A model generated the notes under the pieces. It was not told the origin of the DNA, did no database searches, and saw only the letters and a list, made by a program, of their open reading frames with translations. The position numbers and the translations under genes are program-made. DNA of 64,000 bases, from contig NC_134278.1 of NCBI RefSeq assembly GCF_949628215.1, positions 107,365,277-107,429,276 of the forward strand. The letters are read 5' to 3'. This stretch comes from Phalacrocorax aristotelis. Its lineage: Eukaryota; Chordata; Aves; Suliformes; Phalacrocoracidae. Numbering within the stretch: the first letter of the stretch is position 1; every line of letters starts with the position of its first letter. Shown piece after piece: positions 35,604 through 48,522 of this stretch.

Positions 35604-38059
35604 TTTATTTTAGACACCATTAGCATATACGCTATTGGTTCTTATTTGTACAAAACCCCGATTCCAGTACTATTCTTCATAAGCCTGTCTCAGATGGTCT
35701 CTATACCTAATACCATGAGACTGTTGCTCTGGGAACTGGCTTCTCCAATGTGGTGTTGAAACAATAATTTGACAATTTATATTGCCGTAGTAAATAGACT
35801 GAAAAAAAATAGACAACAAATCATTGGAGAGTCCTGTCTAGAGCAATGGCCTAAGCCAGATTTCTAGGGCAGCAATAAATCTAGATCTCTGAAAAATCAG
35901 ATATCTCGTCAAGTAACCAGTATAGATCACAGCACACTGAACCTCACAAGGAAAAACTGTAATTAATCCTTGTAATGCAGCTCCTATCCATATGTGACTC
36001 TTCCAGAAAGTCTTCTCTGATACATGTGGCCACATCGTGCACCATCCACGATCCTGTTCTTCTCTAACAGACCAGCTGAGAGGAGCAGCTGGTCATAGCC
36101 AGGTATTACTGAGAAGGAAGGAGTTGGTCTGGTCTGTACAGTCCTGCCATGCAGAGTGTCCCTCAGCAAAGCAATAGACGATAGGCTGTGGTGAATAGCA
36201 AGTTGGCTTTTATGTTAGTTGCCCTTTTTCTAGTCAGTCTTATGCACAAAAGAACAGAGTTGACTTTTTAATTCATTATTGTAACTAAATTGATTATTTT
36301 AACTAAAGTTAAAAGCTTTGACCAGCTTTAAAAAAGTGAAAGGATGCCTCAAATACTTGTGAAAATCAAACCTTGCATGCAGATGGCCTGAAACAGCCTG
36401 GCCACCGAGGTATAGACTGTGACTTGATGTATAGACATGTCCCTACCTGTCCTGCTGTAAAAAGGTCTGTCCATCCTAGGAGTTTGAACAAAAGCCAGAG
36501 GAGCCAAGTGCTGCTGGGGTGAGTGCACAAGTGATTAAGAATGAAAACTAACAGGCTGTGCAATGGTTAGGCAGCTGAAATGTGACTTCGTTTGAAGACT
36601 GGCCAGGTGGAAGGGACCCACTGAGAAAACTGTCCCGGGTACACTGCAGAGAAGTATAGGTTTTGCACAGCTGGGGTTAAAATAATTGTGGTGCCTGGCT
36701 CATAGCTGAGGGACTGAGAAGTCTGCAATTGTTTGTGCAGGGGGTTGGCGTTTGCTCTCTTGGGTTTCTTTCTCTTTAGCTGAATTTATCTGGCAGCTGC
36801 AGATAAGATGATGCTCTGGTTCCCTTACTAGAGGCCATGCACCACAGCAAAACTTCCCATTTCTTATTCCAACTTTGTTCCAGCGTGTTCCAGCTATGAC
36901 TGTATGTTTGGAGAGATGCAGCACATGCAAAATGTGCCTTCACTTTGACCTAGAAGCTACAATGAAGGGTACCGTATCACTGGTAAAGAAAAAGAAAATT
37001 TGCAAACTTTGCACACTGGGGACTGATTTAAGCATACTTTTCCTTGGCCTCAAAGTTTGAGGCTTCAGGTACTTGCAGATGAATGATATCCATTTGCTAG
37101 GACCCTGGAAAACATTTAAAGTGTTAGTTCTGTTTTTTTTTTTTTTTTTTGGTCTTGTCTTAAAAATAGTTGGGCTTTAATATTCTGGATCAACCTGTGA
37201 GATTACACACCTTTTTAAAATGTCCAGAATAACCGTAACTGGCATGTGCTCATAGCATTGATTCCACTCACTACAAGAGGAATCTTCTAAGCTTCTGCTT
37301 GTTTAAATACAAGGTGAAGCATTAGTCTACAACACACCCATTCAAGTTAAACAGGCTGGGAAAAAAAAAAACCCTGAGAAACAAAACCCATAAATCTTAC
37401 CTTAATGTTGTTTTCATGATACTTGTGCTGTTTCATTAAATTAGTTTTTTGCTTAGTACGTAAATTCTCACCATAAGTTTTCATTTTGTTCTATGTACAT
37501 CTTAATAATACAGCAGAAAATACCATTGCTTAGTACATTAACAAAAATCACATTATATTAGAGGTTTGTCAAAATACGTGCATACTAAATTATATACAAT
37601 TCTGGAAATCCTCCTTCCTTTGACCTCAAACATGTTACTCCCCAGATAACAAAACTGTTTGTCTTTAAAAGTTAAGTACATAAAGTATGCTGGTAAAACA
37701 GCTTGAACAAAAAAATATTAGCTTTTCAAATTCCACTTTTAATTTCAAAATAAGGTGGAAAGGATCACCTTGTGAAGCCAGCGATTTTTTTTCTTTAAGC
37801 TGTCCCTGATAAGGGAACACGTAAATATTGCAGTCCTAGTGGGGTCGTTTCCCCCAGGAATTATTAATATGGTGTACTCACATAGTGGATAAATGTATTA
37901 TCCCAAGGTGTACTGTGTTGTATACTCCCATGTACCAAAAAAAGCATGCGTAGAAATGTGTATTCTGATGGTTGATACATAGCTTTTAAAACGTAGATAT
38001 TCACAAATCTCAGGTTTTTTTTATTCCTCTGATGAAAAGTCCGCACCAACTATAGAAGC
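35604..38059 (-). other. PRPH2: PRPH2 3' UTR, extent uncertain
   Basis: No unique end could be chosen. Minus-strand AATAAA hexamers are visible as TTTATT at 38020-38025 (35 nt after the stop, perhaps too close) and 35604-35609. ATTAAA appears at 37176-37181. Mammalian PRPH2 has a long 3' UTR, so a distal end is plausible. No other gene was recognised in this stretch. Confidence 0.35.
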
Positions 38060-38296
38060 TCAACTGACCGTCGTGATGGCTGGAGTCTTCCCACCTTCCT
38101 CTCCTTCAGCCCCTTCGGCCCCTGCTTCCACTTGATTGAACTTACCAATCTTTTTCAAACTCTCTAGCATGGACTTCAAAGTGTCCTTCAGGCTGTTCTC
38201 CAGGATCCAGCCTTCACTTTCGCATTCAGGGTCTTCAGGATTTGTGATGCTTTCCAGAGAGGTATGCAGAAGACGCAAGCCAACCATCACGGACAT
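38060..38296 (-). other. PRPH2: PRPH2 exon 3 (coding part) and stop
   Basis: The acceptor is GTGCAG on the minus strand. The exon encodes the cytosolic tail: [45 protein letters not shown] and an acidic end EGAEGEEGG. The amphipathic fusion and ciliary-targeting region of mammalian PRPH2 lies here ([11 protein letters not shown] against human KKLGKGNQVEA). The terminal residues differ in sequence and length from human. Confidence 0.93.
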
Positions 38297-41200
38297 CTGC
38301 ACCGTGCAATGGAAAAAACAGAGCATCAGGCAAACATACCCTTGTCCATGTCTTCGGCATCCTCTGTTATCAGCAACCTGGGCTGCTGGCATGAGCAAAA
38401 TGCCAAAGCACCAAACAGATACAACTTAAGGTCTGTGGGAATCCTCCAAACGAGAGGAGATCCTGAGCAGCCCTCCCCCTTGGATGGCCAGTGGGGGTGA
38501 GGGGGAGCTGGCAGGAGGAAAATGCCCCTTCGCAAGTAGGAAAGGAGAGGGTGGAGGTCTGAAATCAGTGAGTGCCACAGGAAGTGCGACAGCTGATAAG
38601 CAATGAGTGAATGCATCAGCTTAGGAAGGAAGGACGTGCCAGTTGCTGCCAAGCGGCAGCTTCGTGTGGCCATGTGCACATGGGGCTTTTCCACTTACCC
38701 TGTCACAGGGTAGGCACCTCCTGAGAAATTGTAATGAAACCTCTGCTCCTGTGCACTAGATATACATAAAGCTGTTTATATGTGCAACAATGTGCTATGC
38801 CCCATCCACTTAATTTTAACTCTAAATATTTTTAATTCACATTGACCTTAATATGTTTGGCAAGAATATTAACCTGATCAAGGAGATATTATCAATCAGC
38901 ATCTGGGCAGAACAGAGCAGCATTAGGATTTGAGCCATCAGGTCATCTACTTCAAATTCTGCTTTTGTTTTTACATAGGTATGTGCAAATAAGGAAACCA
39001 AGGCAGGAGGTGATCTGTATCTCTCACTGGTTCCATCTAAAACAAATTTCTATTTCTGATAAAATATTTACCAGTCTCAGCAGCCCTGACTGACACTCCT
39101 TCTACTGTATTATGCTGGTGTAACACCCCTGACACCGGCAACACCCCAAACCTGCCTCCAGAGAGAATGTTTTTAGGCAGTCTCCTGCATTCTGATACCA
39201 TTCAGAAAAATCTGACTTCCACCATTGCGGTGCTGATGAAGAAAAGTGATTGATCTGTGAAGTAGAGGAGAAAAAAAGAGAAGAAAAGAGAAGGAAGGAA
39301 GAAAGAAAAAGAAAGCAAGCAAGTGGGCCCAGAAGAGTCAGCTTGATGAGGTGGTAGAACAGGTGGTCAGGATAGGGAAGAAGACGACTAGTCTTTCATG
39401 TCCTAGCTAAAGCTAAGCTCGAGACCACTTATTGTTGTTAATGGCCTCATAGGATTTATTCTGCAAGGGAAATATGTCTTTGTTATCCTATCCAAATTCC
39501 CAAGGAAGTGATTACCTCTGCTCTTCCTAAACCCTAGTGGTTAAGGAGGTTGGCAGCCCTGTGTGTTGCTTACCTGGTGGCATAGTCCAGGCCCACAGAG
39601 AGCTGCCCCAGACCAGCAAGGTGCTGCTTGCTATTGGGGATTTTGAGCTAGACATGGAGAAAAGCTTGCAAACTGTCATGCAGGATTACAGCATTGGGTA
39701 GCTGGGCAGATTTGAAGCTGGGATTCAGCCACAAAGCTTCGCCAATTGCAAAACTAACATCTGGCTTTTGGACTCATGGGACTGCTCAAGCATGTGGACT
39801 GTTCATTAGCCTATCTACCCTGGTCATCCTGCTTTTGTATGATCAGTGACGCCAAACTCTTGGAAGACTAAAGGGTAACCATTGGTTACCCTTGAAATTT
39901 TCAGATGTTGATGTTTCTCTGCCTTCACTCAAGACCAGAAAGGGAAAAACACTGATCAAACAAACAAGCTTCATCAAATGCTTCTATAGCCAAAGACAAA
40001 TTTTCATCCTATTCCACGCAGGAGGGAAAAGAGATGTTTCTAATATCCCTGATTCTAGAAATAGCCTAATTTTGTTGTGGATCTATCCAATATTACGATG
40101 GTTTAAATCAATTGAAACACTATTCTATAAAGGTCGCAAGAAGTGACAAATCACATCACACTAGTCTTGAGGTTTAAAGCCTTTGACATCTTCCTTTCAA
40201 TCTGAGCCCCAGTTTTGCTGCTTTCAGTTGTGGGACGAATATCTTTCCTGTTAAAGGCTGTTGCAAGTAAAGATTAATAGAGCTGGACGTAAAGATGGCC
40301 TCTACATTGTTCTCTACTTGTGCTACCTCACTGTATGTCAGCAGGAGCGCTTTTTTTTTTTTGTGACTGTCTTACTAAGTCCTACTATTTGACAGCAAAA
40401 TTAGCTGTACTTATAGGCTTTCTGGATAGCTCTAAGTCCCTAAATGGGGTCGTGCTTTAAAAAAAGAAGGTGCTTGTGCAGAAGGTAGCAGCTGACCTGC
40501 CCTCAGATGAGATTCTGTGACATCTCTCAGTTTAAGACTTCATTTTCTTAAAAATCTTGTTCAGAAAGATTCTGGGTCCCTGGGGTTGAGATTTGCTCAA
40601 AGCAGTGCAAAATGTTCAAGTTCTCCTCACTTCCTCTGACCTGAGCCTGCCTTCTCTGCCAGATGAGAAGAGAGCCCAAGAAGCTGAAGACAACTATCTG
40701 GCAAATTAGTCTCTCTCTGATATGATAGTATAGAGCCTTGGACTATCAGTTTTACTGAAGTAATTTGTGTTGTAAATTATTTATCCAGAACCTTTCATGC
40801 AGACAGTTTTTCAATAGCCCCATCTCACCATTTGCAAGTCCTGGCCAGGGCACTTAGAGCTGCATGCAATGCACAGGTCATATTATCAACAAAATTATGG
40901 AAGGCAGCTGGATGTCTCTGTTGCCTCAAAAAATGCATGTTAATGCCTCAGCACACTTCAGCTTTGTAGAGATACTTTGAGGGACCTAGACATATGGGAG
41001 ATATGGACTGAGAGGAGCCTCATGAAGTTAGACAAGGAGAAGTGCAAAGTCCTGCACCAGGGAAAGAGCAACCCAATGCACCAGTATATGCTGGGGGGGT
41101 GGGGTAGCCAGCTGAAAGCAGCTCAGCAGTAAAGGGCCTGGGGGTCCTGGTGGACACCAAGTTGAACATGAGCCAGCAATGTGCCCTTGCTGCAAAGAAG

Positions 41201-44200
41201 GCTAATGGTATCGTGGGCTGCATTAGACAACGTATTACCAGCAGGTCGAGGGAGGTGATCCTTCCCCTCTACTCAGCACTGGTAAGGCCATAGTTGGAGT
41301 GCTGTGTCCAGTTCTGGATTCCCCAGTATAAGAGAAAATGGAAATACTGGAGACAGTCCGTCAAAGGGCCACTTTGATGATGAAGGGACTGGAGTACCTC
41401 TCCTATGATGAAAGGCTGAGAGAAGTGGGATTGCTCAGTCTGGAGGAGAGAAGGCTCAGGGGCAGCCTCATCAGTGTATACAAATACCTGAAGGGAGAGC
41501 GCAAAGAGGATGAAGCCAGGGACTTTTCAGTGGTGTCCAGTGACAGAACAAGAGTCCGTGGGCACAAACATAGGGGCTTCTGTTTGAACACCAGGAAACA
41601 CACTTTCACTGTGAGAGTGACCGAGCACTGTCACAGGTTGCCCAGAGAAGTGGTGGAATCTCCCTTCTTGGAGATATTCAAAAGCTGTCTGGACATGGTC
41701 CTTTGCAACCGTCTCCATGTGACCCTGCTTGAACAGGAGGGGTTGGGCTAGATGACTTCCATAGTCTTTTCCAACCTCTACCAGTCTGTGACTCTGAGAT
41801 GAAGACCTGTGCTTAATGATAGTCCAGCAAAGAAGGCCTGGGCATCAGGGTCCCAAATCTAGCCCAGTCTCGCTCAGTGATGATTTCCCCTACCCAATGG
41901 ACAAACTGTCATGAAAATTCTTGTTGTTTTACAGCAACTTTGAAGTGACAGGAAGAACAAGGCTGCAGTGTTTCTCCAGGACTGGGTATGGCCAGGCTGG
42001 GCTGGTGCATCCCTCTGCACCACAGCATGCTTAGCCCTCGATATGTGCTAGCAGAGCAAAATCTGTCCTTCTGGAGGGTCCCTGTTCCCCTGCTGCCTGT
42101 GGACTGGTTTTGAAGGTTAGTGGGAGTTCGCTACTAGTGTTAAATGCATCGGCAATCTTACTCTCCAGCGCACAATGTGCAACGCACCTCCAGCTCACGT
42201 CTCATCGCTCTCCTGAGTTCCCACCTCATGGACCTCAGTGCTGGACTCCCTGTGCGGCACCATATGTGAGATGAATTTCAGGGTCTCAGCCATCACAGTA
42301 GCTGTGACCTGTTGAGAGCCATGTGTTTATACAGGTGAAGGACCTGGAGCATCTCAGGAAACAACTGCTGCCCTCCCTTCCTTTTGAAATGCCCTATTCA
42401 GGGCACCCTTGAACCCCCATTTCCTTTTCACTGGCTGAGGCAGGTCAAGAAGACAGCCAGGATTGCTCTGCTTGACCTTCTGCAGCGAAGCCCATCTGTT
42501 TGCCACGGTTTAGCCTGAGGCGGCTTATCTAGAGCAGGGTGTGATCTTTTTTTGTTACCCTCGTGACTGGTTGTCACCCCTGGGAAGCCTACAGCTTTTG
42601 CTAGTAAAAGGAGCATGTGGATAATAATCTATTTCCAGAAAATATGACATGCTGCATTTTTTTTCAAATTGAAGTTTTAATACTTCAAAATAGGTTCATT
42701 CTTCCTTGCACCTAATACAGAAACATTAAACCTAAATGGTCTTCCCTGAGGTCCCTACACCCATTTGGCATGTTATGTTTTTCTACAGCTCAAAGTAACA
42801 GCTGCAATTAGTGTTTCCCTCTGTGCTCTGTCCCACTTCCCACAGGTCAATACCACCAACCCAGCTGGAAGACCCCTCCACTGGCCCCCAGAAAGGCTCT
42901 TCCAGGGACGTGCTGTGGCCGTGCTGCTGGTCTGAGTTTACAGCAGCTCCAGGTTCAAAGCAAACCAAGGCGCTCCTTTGCTTTTGTGCTTTTCTGTAAA
43001 TTCTCAGCAAGTGGTCCAAGGGAAAAATAAGAAGCACAGAGCCAGCACGCTAACTCCCTACTGGGTCACACCTTGGTCGGTCCAAAATCTTACCTTGGTC
43101 AGGAGTCAGGACCTCTGCTGTGCTCCTACTCAGTATAAAATTGTTTCCTACCCTGGCTGCAATTTAAAGGAAGTGGTTATATTTCAAGGGAGACTAAATT
43201 AATGTCTGCTTCCTGCTTTGCTTCCTCCCTTCAAAGTTTGCCTTAAAAGCAGACAAAGTTTGAGACCCAAATCTGGACCCTTTATGGTAGAATGTCAGGC
43301 AAGTCATAAATATTTAAGAGCGCCAATTAATATAACCCAGGATTGTGGTAATTCTTTAAAGCTTTGCCCTGAGAGTTCTCTGATTATCTGAGAAAAATCT
43401 CACCTTTTATTTTGAAAAAGACAAAGAAAGATAAGATCGTATTTCTTATTACACCACAGATTGAAAATACTATCAAGGTACGCTGTGAAGAGTTAGAAAC
43501 AAAATACTGTATTTTTATCACTGCTATTAATGTATCGCTTTTATTTATCTCTAAAGTCAGCAGAGGTATGTTACAAGATCCTAGTCATGATTCTTTACAG
43601 TTGGCATTAGTATTTCTGTGCATTTTCCCCGAGTTTTTAATTTTGTTCTGATTTTCATATACAGCTGAAATTCCCCTCTCTTCAAGATCTATTAATGTGA
43701 ATTTGGGCTGAGACACAAGCTCCTCTTTCTTTTCTTACCAGAATAACAATGCTACAAGGAGGTAGTACCTTACGCAGCAGTGCAGTGTAGTTATTTTTAA
43801 AATAACACAACATGAAGTAACTTTATGATTTTTTTTTCCAGTTCACAGATTATTTGGATAGGTGTTTATTTTCCAAAAAGTGTCTTCATTCCTGGAAGGG
43901 TGTTGCCCACTGCTTGTATCAAAATATAATGCATCTTTTTTAAAATTTGCATTTATCTAAATTTTTAAAAAGCTGGCTGAATCATTTAAAATAGGCAATG
44001 CCATTTGCAGCAGCATTTCAAGGGTTAGAAAGGGTCTGCTGCACTGCGTGTCGCACAGTGAGCTGCACCTCCCCGTCTACCATCCCGTCCTGCCCTACCT
44101 CCGCATCCCCGCCTCACACGCCAGCCCTCGTGCCACTGCCAGCCCACGCTCCCTGTGTATTAGTATTGATTAAATACCCCAGCTAGAAATTTTGCTATCT

Positions 44201-47200
44201 CCCAGGGGCAGAAAGATGTGTTTTCCTCACATTGAACAAACAGTATTTCAGCAGGAAAGCTGCACTTCAGGTTATGGTGCTCACAAACACCTGCACTGGG
44301 CAGTATCGGCACCTGTTTGCATATACACAGTGTTTTTAGGAAGAAGCAGCAAATAAAATTAGTCCATCATCTTCACCTAAACCACTTCTTGTGACCAAGA
44401 TGATGAATGATCACCACTGATGAACCTGATGAAGGACCTTAAGCCAAATGCTGCCCTGAAGCTGGACACTGCACATGGCTCTAGGTCTTATTTTCATCAG
44501 CACATAAAGCCCTTAATTACGCTTTCTGTCCCACAAATTACTGCCATCTTTCTGATGCGCTGCTTTGTGTACTTCTCATTCCTCACTAGTGGTGACATGT
44601 AAAATTAATGCATCTGGACAGCTGAGACCTCGCATGTGCTTCCCTGCTCAGCACCCTACATTTGGCAGAAAATCAGTCCCTTTTCCCTTTTGCTGTGGGA
44701 TGCTCGAGGCTCTGGCCCCTTGCTCTGAAGGGGGAGCCTGTAATCTAACAATGCTTCCCAGCTGTGTCTCCAGCCTGGGACCTTTCAGGCCTTACACAGA
44801 TGTTCACTATTAGATGTTTTCTCAGCCAAATAACAGAGGCAGACAATTTATTTTAAATAAATAAGATCTGATCTTTAACTCAAAATTCCACGCTGAAAAA
44901 TGCTCTGCCCATCAGGAGTTGGCACTTGAGCAAAGCGGGGCTGAAGGGAGAGGTTTACCTCAAAAAGCCAGACAAGGAGGACGACAGCACCCATGGAGCT
45001 CATCATGCTGCTGTAGTAGTGCAGGAGGGCTTCCCGGCAGCCACGGCGCCAGAGGTTGAGCTCCTCCGTTTGGTAGTCGTAGCTGTAGTGAGCTGAGTTG
45101 TTGGTGACCTGGTACTGGATGCAGGGTCTCGGGGAGCTGGGGTTGCAGCAGCTGAAAGGGACGCCGTCCACCAAGTACCTTCCGTCCACATTGCTTTTGA
45201 TCCGACTATGGGCAAGGGCAAAAGGAAGCATGAGCAAACACACACACACACATATAAAGATCTACCGGAGCAAACTTACACGAGAAAGGAAAGCAAAGGC
45301 AATGTGGATTTTCCACCATGCCTCCTGGCCGTGCCATTTCTCTGCATCCCCTGTTTATATAGCGGTGTTTGTCCTGGGTGTTTTTCCTCTCTGAAATCCT
45401 TTTCTATGTCAAGGCTACGCTGAGTCTGTAATTAACTCTTCATGATGGAAACGTGCCCTCTTGGGTCACTTACTCGAAGAAATTAAATTTTAAGAAAAGT
45501 AAATGGCAGCGAGAAATGTCAGGAGAGACAGTCAGAAAAGAGTGATCACAGCACAGTTAGGGTGGAAGGGAGATGCTGGAGATGACCTGAGCTTGGAAAA
45601 GGACCCACAACAGCCTTAGGACCTACCATATCCATCTAGACCACTGATCCAGCAAACCTAATAGCTTCGCTTTGATGATAAGAGCTCCAGGAAGGGATTA
45701 TGCATTTTTTCTTGGCTTGGAAAGGTAGCCATTATTTAAAACATGAAATACGCTTCTGTAACAGGATGTTGAAAAATTTCTGAAGTCCTTGCAGGAGCTC
45801 CCCAACTATTGTTCATTTGAGACTATGGATGCTCTCCATAAACAGCCATTTAGTCTGGTGCCTTATGAGATGTTTAGATGAGAGATACTTAGAAGGCAAA
45901 TAGTTCCACTGGCACTGCAAAAATACTATAATAAGGGGACAGCAATTCTAACAAATGCCATTTTGCTGAGAAAATGACAGAATGGAGAGCCCCGGTGACC
46001 TAGAGAGGAAAAAATTCTGAGAGTCACTCGTAGCTTTCAATATGGATATTTTAAAGTTGTGTCATAGAGAGAGAAGTGATTGCAGCAGCCTGGTGAAGCA
46101 AAATTCCACTTTGTAGTCATGACCTAAATATATCTAAATGTTAAATGCAGTTGAGATTTTACTTCTAGTATAAAGCGTGCTCTGAGTTGGGTCTAATTCC
46201 CATTGATATGTAAACGCTCCACCAGTTTCAGAGAGATTGGATCAGGCCTTAGCTCTATAAATAATATAAAAATCATGTCCAGGGAATGGACTCCTACCTT
46301 CCCTGGAATTAAGGAGAACTTTGCTATTGACTTCAAAGGGGTCAGAATATCCCACCAGGAATTTGAGCAGAGATTGAGTACCACCGTGTAGTTCAAACCT
46401 TGAATTCACTCATTAACATCCATTTGTGGATTTTTAATGCCCTATTTCCTGCCTCAGTAGTACAAAGAAATTGCCCTGAGTCTCAGTCCCAAACAAGACA
46501 TCATTTATTAAGGACAATATAACCTTGTTCTCCCTCTGTGCTTTGCCCTTCCACTGCTGCTGGATTAAGTTACAGCTCTCAAATCTCCATATAATGCTGG
46601 CAAGGTGAACTTACTATGTTCTCAAGCAGTTATTTATACCCATGGGCATACCTTTGCAATGCAAATAGTCCCTTATTAAATAGCGAATGTATTTGTTATA
46701 ACCCCGCAGTGCAATAGGTTAAGCCTGTAACAGTTTTCACTCTAAAGACCTAGTTCAGAATTGCAAAAACAATCAGACCACCCAACACATCAAAACAATA
46801 TGCAGAGACACACAAGTGAAGTATCATTTACACAGTCAGGCAGGGATCCCAAGAGATACACAAAGCTTTTTTCAAAATTACTTCAGACATTTTTAACATA
46901 GACAGTATATTTAAAAGGCAAATTGCTTCCAGCTTACAAGGCCCTTTGTGCAACCAGAGTATAAGCATTAATGAAGAACTCTGAATAACAATCTCTTCCC
47001 CGATGCTTAATTTTTTAAAAGATTGTGGGTATTTATGCTCAATGCTCATTTTTTAATTTCAAAAGTTCATTTGTTCTCATGTATATTTTTCCCTTGTGCT
47101 TACTGCACCTAACCTGATTTTGAGATTACTGCCTCTTTGGGCACTGACATCAGAGCCATTAAGGTATTTCCTGTCAACAGTCTGTTTTGCCTTGTGTAGA

Positions 47201-48522
47201 GGAAACTAGTGCTGTTTTCATGTGAAGTTTAAAAAAATTAGGCACAAGTATATAGAACATGTTTTTATACAGGAGAGAACATAAAATGCATTTGGCTACA
47301 AGGGACACTGTGTAAAGCTAGGAATGTCAGCAGGTGTTGGTGGCTCAATATTGTCACAGTGCTGAAGCAATCCACTGAGTGAATATAAAAATAAAATTCT
47401 AAACCTTAAGGATTTAAAACACATGAGTTATCAGTAAAGCATTAATATTTCTATTTGTGTCCATGAGATTGATTGATTGCCAGTATCTAAAGTGGACTTT
47501 TAAAAGTGGTGTCAGCAGTATATATCCAAGGAAGTTTTTTAGGAATCTAGTAAGTTGCATTGAAATCTGCTTTAGGAATAGGGGGGTTCTGATACTTTCC
47601 TGTTGATTTTGTGAGTAGGTATGTGTGGGGTAATAACGGGTTTATAAAGAGGTAAAAGACAGTAAAAAATATTATTTTAAGTCTGTTTACGTCACACTGC
47701 ATAAGAGTGAGAATTGTATTTTGGTGCTTTATATTTTACATTCCGGATAATGTTAGAGGAATTTCTCAGGGGAGGAAGCAATCTAGCTGGACATTTGGAA
47801 CGCTTATTAAGCAAGAGCAGAGAAAATACCCTTTTTATACAAAACCCCCTCCAGAGAGTGCCTGTTGCGGTATGTATTTCTTTAATACAATACTGATCAA
47901 AGAACAACACTGTGCAATACAAACCCCACAAAGCCACTTACTCTTTCACTTCTTTGGAGCTGAAGTCCAGATATCTGTTGCTGATCCACTGAATTTCGAA
48001 CCAATCTTTGAAGCCATTGTTCCCACAACATTTGAACTCGATTTGGAGCATGTCAATGGTCTTCTTCATGAAGCATCTTCCGGGGGTGTCTGTGTCCCGG
48101 TAGAACTTCATGCCGTTCTTGAGCCCCTGGGCCAGCGTGCTATCCAGGGAGCCCCGCATGAGAAAGCAAATCAGAGCAACGAAAAAAATGAGTATGTTAA
48201 AGAAGAAACATAGTGCCAGGTAAGGTTTCAGCAAAGGCTTCCACTTGGCAAATTTAGCAGGATCCAGAGAATCGTAACAAATTTTGCCAGCAAAACCATT
48301 GAAGGCGCAGGATAATATACCCATCAATATCAAAGAATTGGGCACAAAGTGGCTTTCAGAATTGTCCATCACTTCGCTTCGCTTCCGGAGTTCAATTTTG
48401 AGGAACAACCCCATGCTAAAAACAAGGATTCCAGCAAAGACTGAAAACCAGTTCATGAGCCATAGTCCCTGCGCTAGTTTTACCCGTTTCTTCTGGTTGA
48501 ATTTGACTTTCAGCAGTGCCAT
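38060..48522 (-). CDS. PRPH2: PRPH2 (peripherin-2/RDS), photoreceptor disc-rim tetraspanin, complete in three exons
   Basis: PRPH2 is a four-pass tetraspanin that, alone or with ROM1, forms disulfide-linked oligomers bending the rim of rod and cone outer-segment discs. Joining 48522-47942, 45205-44959 and 38296-38060 on the minus strand gives 354 residues without a frame break; recalled human PRPH2 has 346. Exon lengths 581 and 247 nt match the human coding exons as I recall them. Membrane helices fall near residues 18-41, 60-82, 100-122 and, in exon 2, about 260-276. The large loop contains C150 (intermolecular disulfide in the family), the CCG at 165-167 and an N-glycosylation sequon at N229. 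The start has a good context (AAAGATGG). A frame open for 43 codons upstream is taken as 5' UTR because the conserved start [19 protein letters not shown] lies at 48522. It is tail-to-tail with UBR2, as in human. Confidence 0.97.
39264..39315 (+). repeat. 52-nt pure purine tract in PRPH2 intron 2
   Basis: Only A and G occur from 39264 to 39315 (GAGGAG, A runs, GAAGGAAGGAAG, GAAAGAAAAAG). PRPH2 RNA is copied from the plus strand, so it carries the pyrimidine version. Confidence 0.8.
40975..41798 (+). mobile_element. CR1 LINE, 3' 0.8 kb, in PRPH2 intron 2 (antisense to PRPH2)
   Basis: The sequence follows the CR1 3' end from GAGGGACCTAGACA through CTCATGAAGTTAGACAAGG, GGTCGAGGGAGGTGATCCT and CTACTCAGCACTGGTAAGGC to GGCTAGATGACTTCC and ACCAGTCTGTGACTCTGAG. 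A 137-codon open frame at 41338-41751 still reads the reverse-transcriptase C-terminal region ([40 protein letters not shown]). The 5' end is approximate. It is 5'-truncated, as most CR1 copies are, and therefore not mobile. Confidence 0.93.
44959..45205 (-). other. PRPH2: PRPH2 exon 2
   Basis: It encodes [19 protein letters not shown], then [10 protein letters not shown], the sequon NNS at 229-231, and [13 protein letters not shown]. The fourth membrane helix follows ([13 protein letters not shown]). The acceptor is CCCATAG and the donor GAG|GTAAAC. The exon is 247 nt, phase 0 at its end. Confidence 0.96.
45206..47941 (-). other. PRPH2: PRPH2 intron 1 (2.7 kb)
   Basis: The intron is bounded by GTAAGT and CCCATAG in the minus orientation. 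It contains the short CA run near its 3' end and nothing else that I can name. Confidence 0.85.
45238..45254 (+). repeat. (CA)n microsatellite just upstream of PRPH2 exon 2
   Basis: A short CA run lies about 33 nt beyond the exon 2 acceptor at 45205, in intron 1. On the minus strand it reads TG just before the polypyrimidine region. Confidence 0.75.
47942..48522 (-). other. PRPH2: PRPH2 exon 1 (coding part)
   Basis: It encodes residues 1-193 and two bases of D194: cytosolic N-terminus, three membrane helices and the first half of the large intradiscal loop, including PGRC150F and [17 protein letters not shown]. It ends at an ideal donor (AAAGA|GTAAGT on the minus strand). Confidence 0.96.

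Larger units (their letters stand above)
38297..44958 (-). other. PRPH2: PRPH2 intron 2 (6.7 kb)
   Basis: The intron is bounded by GAG|GTAAAC and GTGCAG in the minus orientation. Apart from the CR1 copy (40975-41798) and the purine tract (39264-39315) no element or gene was recognised. The 137-codon frame at 41338 belongs to the CR1. Confidence 0.85.

Noticed and set aside
38136-38500. Plus-strand frames over PRPH2 exon 3
   Set aside because: They are antisense shadows of the PRPH2 exon and its intron flank, without motifs.
45550-45660. Possible CR1 terminus (GGTGGAAGGGAGATGCTGGAGATGACC)
   Set aside because: The likeness to the antisense CR1 end stops after about 30 nt and the terminal repeat is absent.
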